This document shows positions 5,948 to 10,650 of a DNA stretch of 10,650 nucleotides, piece by piece. The DNA is from Gordonibacter sp036659115 (lineage in GTDB: Bacteria; Actinomycetota; Coriobacteriia; Coriobacteriales; Eggerthellaceae). Numbering within the stretch: position 1 is the first letter of the stretch; every line of letters starts with the position of its first letter. A program made the position numbers and the translations under genes. The notes under the pieces are model-generated. The model saw nothing but the letters and a program-made list of their open reading frames with translations, had not been told where the DNA came from and did not search any database. The DNA lies in the NCBI RefSeq assembly GCF_036659115.1, contig NZ_JAVXDF010000081.1; one strand, given 5' to 3'.

Positions 5948-7435
5948 TTACTTCTGGCTGCTCGGCGCCGTCGTCTGCGCATCGGCGCCTTTGCTAACCA
6001 GCGCGCGTCCACCATGGTCGAAGCCGGTGTTGATCGTGCCCTGCGTATTGCCGGTAACGAACTTGGCCTTGCTCAGGGTGTCGATTTCCTTCTTCATGTC
6101 CTCGACCAGCTTCACGCACAGCTGCATCGAGAAGTCCTGGCGGGCCACAACGCGCTGGACGATGGTGTCCTGCATATCTGCGGGCATGGGATACGCCGGC
6201 ACCAGCCAGCCGCTCATGCGCAAACGGTCGGACAGGTCGTACAACGTCCACGGCACATCAACGCCGTCCTTCAGGCCCCAGCACACGATCGGAATGTTGC
6301 CAGCATCTTCGTAGATCTCGAACAGGCCCATCTCCTCCAGCTCGTCAACCAGATAGTGAGCCACGTCCATGGTGCGCTCGTGGATTTCCTTGTAGCCGTT
6401 GAAGCCATTGCGCATCAGCACGTAGTACTGGCCCACGATCTGAGAGGCCGAGCGCGAGAAGTTGATGGCCATGGTGGCCTCATTGCCGCCCAAATAGCTT
6501 ACCCAGAAGATTAGGTCCTCGGGCAGCGCTTCCTTACTGCGCCATATAACCCAGCCGACGCCAGGATACACCAGGCCGTACTTGTGGCCGGACGTGTTGA
6601 TGGACCAGACGTTCTTCAACTGGAAGTCCCACTCAAGATCAGGGCTGATGAACGGGGCGACCATGGAGCCCGAAGCACCGTCCACGTGGATGCGGATAGG
6701 CATCTTTGGATGCTCTTGGTTATACGACTCCACCAGCGCGTCAAGGGCCTTCACGTCGTCGAACTTGCCGGTATAGGTGATGCCCAGAATGGCGGTAATG
6801 CCGATAGTGTGGTCGTCCACATGGTCCATAACCGTGTCCATGTTCAACGACAGGTGGTCCTTCTCAAGCGGCACCAGGCGCATCTCCACGTCCCAGTAGC
6901 GGCAGAACTTCTCCCAGCATACCTGGTAGCCAGAGGAGATAACCAGGTTCGGACGCTGCTCGGTGTAGATGTTGATACCGGCATCCTTCGCCAGCTTCTT
7001 CCAGCGGAACAGCATGCCTAAACCGCCCAGCATGCAGGCCTCAGACGAGCCCACCGTGGACGTGCCCATAGGCTCTTCGGCCGGATCGGCATGCCACAGG
7101 TCGCCGAGCATGGCCACGCAACGGTTCTCCAGATCGGCCGTCATGGGGTACTCGTCCTTGTCGATGGCGTTCTTGTCCATCGTCTCGGCCATAATGCGCG
7201 TAGCCATAGGCTCCATGTAGGTTTGACAGAACGTGGTCAGGTTCTGCGTGGCGTTGCCTTCGATGGACAGGTACTCCTTGATCATCTCGTAGGAGACGCG
7301 GGGCTCGACCGGATTGAGGTTCATCTTCAAACGCGGCATCTGCGCGTCAGACGCTTCGGAGCCGAAGATAGGCGTGAGGTACCTCGTCTTCTCGTCCATG
7401 CTGTCTAGGATCTTGCTTGCACTTTCCTTCTTCAT
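5948..7435 (-). CDS. gadB: Glutamate decarboxylase, PLP-dependent
   Basis: The 495-residue cytoplasmic enzyme converts glutamate to GABA and CO2, using one proton per turnover. It aligns by eye with E. coli GadB throughout: GNATQNLTTFCQTY (60-73), DKNAIDKDEYP (87-97), GTSTVGSSEACMLGG (124-138), PLP-pyridine Asp252 in HVDGASG, Schiff-base Lys285 in NTSGHKYGLVYPGVGW, and the block YLGGNEATMAINFSR (314-328). The ATG at 7435 follows GGGAGG (7441-7446). It is longer than the E. coli enzyme (466 residues) because of its ends: after His474, which sits where the auto-inhibitory penultimate histidine lies in E. coli, there are 21 extra residues rich in Ala, Ser and Thr. It lies 54 bp downstream of gadC in the same direction, with no terminator between, so the two form an operon. 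Its stop is 17 bp from that of the convergent HTH gene. Confidence 0.95.
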   Translation of the reverse strand: MKKESASKILDSMDEKTRYLTPIFGSEASDAQMPRLKMNLNPVEPRVSYEMIKEYLSIEGNATQNLTTFCQTYMEPMATRIMAETMDKNAIDKDEYPMTADLENRCVAMLGDLWHADPAEEPMGTSTVGSSEACMLGGLGMLFRWKKLAKDAGINIYTEQRPNLVISSGYQVCWEKFCRYWDVEMRLVPLEKDHLSLNMDTVMDHVDDHTIGITAILGITYTGKFDDVKALDALVESYNQEHPKMPIRIHVDGASGSMVAPFISPDLEWDFQLKNVWSINTSGHKYGLVYPGVGWVIWRSKEALPEDLIFWVSYLGGNEATMAINFSRSASQIVGQYYVLMRNGFNGYKEIHERTMDVAHYLVDELEEMGLFEIYEDAGNIPIVCWGLKDGVDVPWTLYDLSDRLRMSGWLVPAYPMPADMQDTIVQRVVARQDFSMQLCVKLVEDMKKEIDTLSKAKFVTGNTQGTINTGFDHGGRALVSKGADAQTTAPSSQK

Positions 7436-7489
7436 TGAAACCTCCCGTATCGCGATGGTGTAATACCAAATTAGGAAATGCCCTGCCAG

Positions 7490-9112
7490 CTAGACCTTGC
7501 GTCCGGGCTTCGGGGCCGCCTTTGGCGGCACGTTCAAGGTGTCGGAGGGCCGGGGCTGCGAGGTGGCGGATGCGGCACCGGGGGCACGGAAGCTCGCCGA
7601 TACAGCCGCTACCGGGTCTTTCGGCACCCAGCGATGCCGCATGCCGTAGATGACGAACGGGATAACTATCGACACGACGAACGCCACGCCCAACACGGTT
7701 TGATACACCATGTTCGCCTGCGCATCGAGGCTCGACGTGGGGAAGAACGAGATGACCAGCGTTGCAACCGTCATGATCAGGCCTACGCCAGCCACAATGG
7801 CCTTGAACGGAGTGCCTCCGGGAAGCTGGAAAGAGCGCTGCAGGTTCTTCTTCTTGAAGATGAGCGTGAAGTAGCCCAGGAAGAACAGCACGTAGCCCGC
7901 CAGGTAGATAACCACCGTCAAGCCAATGGCGGTCAGATAGCCTACCGACGAGCTGGACCCACCGGACAGGGCGATAGAGCCGCACAGCACCGCATCCCAC
8001 ACCGTTACGATAATGGCCTGGATAACGACGGTTTTCACCGACACACCGTTCTTGTTCGTCTTCTTGAAGGACGGGGGGAGGATGCCGTCATGCGCGGTAT
8101 CGAGCAAGGCGCGCGACGGGCCCACGATCCAGGCAGAAATCTCGGCCAGCACGCCCAGTGCCAATAGCAGCGCCACCACGAATACGACCCAACCGAGAGC
8201 CGGGTTGATGTGCTGTACGAAGATGGTGCGGAACGCCTCGATAACGCCGAAGGACAAGTTGCCGTCGAGCGTCGAGGCCGGCAGCGTCGTAGCAACGGCC
8301 AAGCCGCCCAGCGCATCAAGCGCGATGGTGATAATGGCCAGCACGATCATGGCCAAGGGGTAGTTGCGGTTCGGGTTTTTCAGTTCGTTCACGTGAGAAG
8401 CCGAAGCTTCAACACCCATGTACGCCAAGATGAACGAGGCAAAGATCACGAGCGTGTCAACTTTGGTAAAGTCTGGCACGAACGTAGTCACATCCATCTT
8501 GATCTGCGAGATGCCGCCCGTGGCAAAGTAGATGATCAGACCCACCAACAGCACGAGAACCGGCAAGATGATGCCGCCCACAAAGCCGATCTTGGAGATA
8601 CGCGCCGTGTATTTGGTACCACCTAGCTGCGTCAGCGTGAGCAGCCATACGATGGCGGCAACGCCGAAGAACATGACCAGCGGGTTATTGTACAGTGCGT
8701 CCCACTTAAATACGTAAGCCAAGGCCGCCAGAATGAAGAATGCCATCGTCACGAAGCCGACCGTGATCTGGAACCATTGGAAGAACAGGGCGGCAAAACC
8801 CCAGCGCCGTCCCAGTGTATTGCCCACCCACGAGAAGATGCCGCCGGACTCCCATCCTTTGACGGTCGCCATCTCGGCCGCGCACATAGCCACCGGCAAG
8901 AACCACAGCAAGCCGCCGACGATCAGGAAGAACACCAGCTGGAACCCCGACGAGGCGAACGATGGATACTCGTACACCGTCATTACCATCGATGCCGTGA
9001 TGGCGAAGAATCCGAAGAACGATAGGGTACGTGCAAACGATGGACGTCCGGCTTTCCCCACCGGACCAGCATCGGCACTCGACGCAACCGCCTGTTGACC
9101 TGATTCGCTCAT
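7490..9112 (-). CDS. gadC: Glutamate/GABA antiporter (APC superfamily)
   Basis: This 540-residue membrane protein exchanges external glutamate for GABA and completes the glutamate-dependent acid-tolerance cycle with GadB. It carries the GadC hallmarks nearly unchanged: GFFAITASMVMTVYEYPSFA near the N-terminus, PVAMCAAEMATVKGWESGG, TQLGGTKYTARISK, YMGVEASASHVNELKNP and LAEISAWIVGPSRA, with about 12 membrane spans. The ATG at 9112 is preferred because GAAAGGAG lies 6 bases before it; an in-frame GTG at 9148 would add 12 residues and lacks a good ribosome site. The final ~49 residues after GMRHRW form a Pro/Ala/Ser-rich tail. In E. coli GadC the equivalent tail plugs the channel at neutral pH, but its sequence is not recognisably shared here. 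The gene is first in the gadC-gadB operon. Confidence 0.95.
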   Translation of the reverse strand: MSESGQQAVASSADAGPVGKAGRPSFARTLSFFGFFAITASMVMTVYEYPSFASSGFQLVFFLIVGGLLWFLPVAMCAAEMATVKGWESGGIFSWVGNTLGRRWGFAALFFQWFQITVGFVTMAFFILAALAYVFKWDALYNNPLVMFFGVAAIVWLLTLTQLGGTKYTARISKIGFVGGIILPVLVLLVGLIIYFATGGISQIKMDVTTFVPDFTKVDTLVIFASFILAYMGVEASASHVNELKNPNRNYPLAMIVLAIITIALDALGGLAVATTLPASTLDGNLSFGVIEAFRTIFVQHINPALGWVVFVVALLLALGVLAEISAWIVGPSRALLDTAHDGILPPSFKKTNKNGVSVKTVVIQAIIVTVWDAVLCGSIALSGGSSSSVGYLTAIGLTVVIYLAGYVLFFLGYFTLIFKKKNLQRSFQLPGGTPFKAIVAGVGLIMTVATLVISFFPTSSLDAQANMVYQTVLGVAFVVSIVIPFVIYGMRHRWVPKDPVAAVSASFRAPGAASATSQPRPSDTLNVPPKAAPKPGRKV

Positions 9113-9144
9113 ACTCCACTCCTTTCCCTTGACGTGTGACTCCC

Positions 9145-9167
9145 GCACTTGCCTGGTTTGCAGGTGC
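9145..9167 (-). promoter_or_regulatory. Inverted repeat in the gadC leader
   Basis: GCACTTGC (9145-9152) and GCAGGTGC (9160-9167) are complementary at seven of eight positions plus one wobble, with a 7-base spacer. An 8-bp palindrome, GTGCGCAC (9164-9171), overlaps its upstream edge. The site lies between the candidate promoter and the gadC start, a location suited to a repressor operator (for example for the adjacent TetR protein) or an mRNA hairpin. Confidence 0.4.
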
Positions 9168-9172
9168 GCACA

Positions 9173-9200
9173 GATTTAGTTGACCTATCTGTTCTATCAA
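9173..9200 (-). promoter_or_regulatory. Candidate gadC promoter
   Basis: On the minus strand TTGATA (9195-9200, five of six matches to the -35 consensus) is followed 16 bases later by TAAATC (9173-9178), a poor -10. It lies just downstream of the terminator that ends the TetR transcript, so some promoter is needed in this gap. The weak -10 makes the exact position uncertain. Confidence 0.3.
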
Positions 9201-9207
9201 AGGGGAG

Positions 9208-9250
9208 AAAGGAAAACGACAGGAGGGTGAAAGATTCACCCTCCTGTCGT
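9208..9250 (-). terminator. Intrinsic terminator downstream of the tetR-family gene
   Basis: ACGACAGGAGGGTGAA (9216-9231) and TTCACCCTCCTGTCGT (9235-9250) are exact reverse complements, forming a 16-bp perfect stem around a 3-base spacer. On the minus strand the stem is followed by TTTCCTTTC. It separates the TetR gene from gadC, so the latter needs its own promoter. The plus-strand side lacks a U-tract. Confidence 0.85.
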
Positions 9251-9353
9251 AGAGGTGTAAAAGTCAGGATGGCCTCACGTGAGCATCCGGTAACCTAACG
9301 CCGAGCATCTTTCTGAAAGCACCCGCAGTTTACTGCGCGCGCCTCGAGCAGAG

Positions 9354-9959
9354 CTACTCCCGGGTTGCCTTCGCGTAAGCCTCGGTGGCCCCGATAGCCT
9401 CGCCAAGCAGCTTGTCCGCCATCTCGCGCACATGGTAACCTTCCGAGATGGAGGCGACGGCTGCTCCGTCGACCAATGCCACCACGATGCGCGGCGTCAT
9501 GGGCACACCTGCCCGGTTAAGGATGCGCGCGATAGCGGCATCCAGCAGCACACGGCCCTTGCGGTACGCCTCGGTAACCACTTCCGAATCGGCAGCACCT
9601 ATCAGCTGGGCATAGTGGGCGGCCGGTACGACGGAGTCGTCAGGCAGGCAGGCGCGCGTCAGCAATTCGGTGATGCGCGCACGACACTCTTCAGGTTCCA
9701 GCTTGTCGCTAAGATCGGCTACTTTTTCAGCACGCTGGGCCCATAATTGGATGTTATGCATACCTGCTTCATGTAGAAGCTCGGTAACCGAATCGAAGTA
9801 GTAGCCCACCGACGAGGAGGCCGCGCCTGCCCATTTTGCCACCTTGCGATAGGTAACGGCTTTGGGTCCTTCGTCACGCAAAAGCGCAGCGGCAGCCAGC
9901 ACCAACGATGTGCGTGTAATCTGCGCTTTCAACGATCTCGGTGTAGGCGATTCACTCAT
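9354..9959 (-). CDS. TetR/AcrR-family transcriptional regulator
   Basis: The 201-residue protein has an N-terminal TetR DNA-binding domain. Helix 1 is around RTSLVLAAAALLRDEG (16-31), and the helix-turn-helix follows in VTYRKVAKWAGAASSSVGYYF (35-55, split by a hydrophobic turn). The remainder is an all-helical ligand and dimer domain. The ATG at 9959 is chosen because GGGAG (9964-9968) precedes it; an upstream in-frame extension to 10130 would run into the 3' end of the transporter gene and the terminator hairpin between. It lies 136 bp after the transporter gene and upstream of gadC on the same strand, with its own terminator. By family habit it may repress a neighbouring transporter, either gadC or the MHS-type carrier. 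Ligand and targets cannot be read from sequence. Confidence 0.85.
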   Translation of the reverse strand: MSESPTPRSLKAQITRTSLVLAAAALLRDEGPKAVTYRKVAKWAGAASSSVGYYFDSVTELLHEAGMHNIQLWAQRAEKVADLSDKLEPEECRARITELLTRACLPDDSVVPAAHYAQLIGAADSEVVTEAYRKGRVLLDAAIARILNRAGVPMTPRIVVALVDGAAVASISEGYHVREMADKLLGEAIGATEAYAKATRE

Positions 9960-10018
9960 GGTTCTCCCACGTGCTTTCTGCCTGCTCTTAGCAGACCATC
10001 GTCCCTCTCTCGCGACAA

Positions 10019-10052
10019 CGCCATCCGATCTGCCAATGCAGACCGGATGGCG
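10019..10052 (-). terminator. Hairpin between the MHS transporter and tetR genes
   Basis: CGCCATCCGATCTGC (10019-10033) pairs with GCAGACCGGATGGCG (10038-10052) at 14 of 15 positions around CAAT. An outer TCTCGCG (10008-10014) and CGCGAGA (10051-10057) offer a competing pairing. The minus-strand tail is only TTGTCGC, so it is a weak terminator or a processing stem after the transporter gene. Confidence 0.55.
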
Positions 10053-10095
10053 CGAGACAAGGTATCCTTTCGCAGCCTCGCTGCGAATCGAGAGG

Positions 10096-10650
10096 CTAGA
10101 CCTCAGACAGGTCCTTACCCGTATGCTCATGCGATAGTATCATCGCCACAAGCGCGACACAAGACACACCTACCATGTACCATGCGGGAGCCAGATTCGA
10201 TCCCGTAGCAGCTATAAGTGCCGTGGAGATGAACGAAGCGGAACCGCCGAACAAGGCGTTCGCCATGTTAAACGACAGAGCAAAACCGGTATAGCGCACT
10301 GCCGTGGGGAACGTTTCAGTCAGATAGCTGGACAGCGTACCGTCGTTGATGGTAAGCGCCAGGCACAAGACCAGCTCGACGCCAAGCACGGCGACGAATA
10401 GACCCGTGTTCAGCAGCATGAAAGCCGGCACCGTGAGCACAATGAACGACACGCAGGCAATGATGAGCATCTTTTTACGTCCGTACTTGTCGGACAAATG
10501 CCCACTGCCGAAGATAAATGCGATGTACGCAATCAGGCTGATCGTGGTGATCAGCGACGATTCGCTCGCCGGCATCATGACCACCGTCTCCAAATACACC
10601 GGCAGATAGGTAAGCACCACGTAGAAGCCCACGGCGTTCAGCATGGCAGC
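10096..10650 (-). CDS. MHS-type major facilitator transporter, C-terminal part (cut by right edge)
   Basis: The frame is open from the right edge to a TAG at 10096-10098 and encodes 184 residues, roughly the C-terminal half of a 12-span carrier. It has the loop 8-9 motif GHLSDKYGRKK and the stretch TETFPTAVRYTGFALSFNMA followed by NALFGG. Both are characteristic of the metabolite:H+ symporter (MHS) family that includes ProP, KgtP and citrate carriers. Members use the proton gradient to import organic acids or compatible solutes. The substrate cannot be told from this half. The start lies outside the window; the internal ATG at 10644 is not the real start. Downstream is a hairpin and then the TetR gene, which could regulate it. 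Confidence 0.85.
   Translation of the reverse strand, partial: AAMLNAVGFYVVLTYLPVYLETVVMMPASESSLITTISLIAYIAFIFGSGHLSDKYGRKKMLIIACVSFIVLTVPAFMLLNTGLFVAVLGVELVLCLALTINDGTLSSYLTETFPTAVRYTGFALSFNMANALFGGSASFISTALIAATGSNLAPAWYMVGVSCVALVAMILSHEHTGKDLSEV

Noticed and set aside
6014..6514. Plus-strand frame of 166 codons opposite gadB
   Set aside because: Antisense shadow; His/Val-rich composition reflects the opposite strand of gadB.
7347..8000. Minus-strand frame of 217 codons spanning the gadC-gadB junction
   Set aside because: Shifted frame of gadC/gadB with no domain of its own; both real genes are intact across it.
9274..9283. Palindrome CTCACGTGAG
   Set aside because: Ten-base palindromes are expected by chance in GC-rich sequence and no promoter lies beside it.
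9324..9337. Palindrome CGCAGTTTACTGCG after the TetR stop codon
   Set aside because: Too short a loop for a stable hairpin and no U-tract; the strong terminator at 9216-9250 suffices.

Overview
The window most resembles the chromosome of an anaerobic, host-associated actinobacterium of the Eggerthellaceae/Coriobacteriia kind. This is an inference from gene content (arginine deiminase, glutamate decarboxylase, an AAA_14/DUF4143 ATPase, an FxLYD-like surface protein) and from fairly GC-rich genes with strong AAAGGA or GGGAGG ribosome sites. No rRNA or other marker gene is present, so the assignment is tentative.

Layout. (1) Bases 1-2985, plus strand, hold the end of an arginine deiminase locus. 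It contains the last 16 codons of arcA, an arginine/ornithine antiporter (arcD), and an ArcT-type PLP aminotransferase. The gaps carry RNA structures: a terminator-like hairpin and a folded leader before arcD, a long hairpin between arcD and arcT, and a strong intrinsic terminator after arcT. (2) Bases 3101-5930 are a lower-GC insert-like segment. It has a 5'-truncated FxLYD-like protein gene and an AAA_14/DUF4143 ATPase gene that overlap by 37 bp on the minus strand. A gap with repeated, palindromic operator-like sites follows, then a plus-strand gene for an HTH regulator with three membrane segments. (3) Bases 5948-9112, minus strand, form a gadC-gadB operon: glutamate/GABA antiporter followed by glutamate decarboxylase. 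(4) Upstream of it on the same strand are a TetR-family regulator with its own intrinsic terminator and the C-terminal 184 residues of an MHS-type major facilitator transporter that runs off the right edge.

How the parts work together. Arginine deiminase with ArcD, and GadB with GadC, are the two classical amino-acid-dependent acid-tolerance systems. The first releases ammonia and feeds ATP production; the second consumes a cytoplasmic proton per decarboxylation and exports GABA in exchange for glutamate. Here they sit about 3 kb apart, separated by an apparently acquired ATPase cassette and flanked by two transcription regulators. No wholly new system is evident. The most unusual features are the palindromic repeat cluster upstream of the ATPase, the ATPase gene running into a decapitated neighbour, and the structured leader between arcA and arcD.
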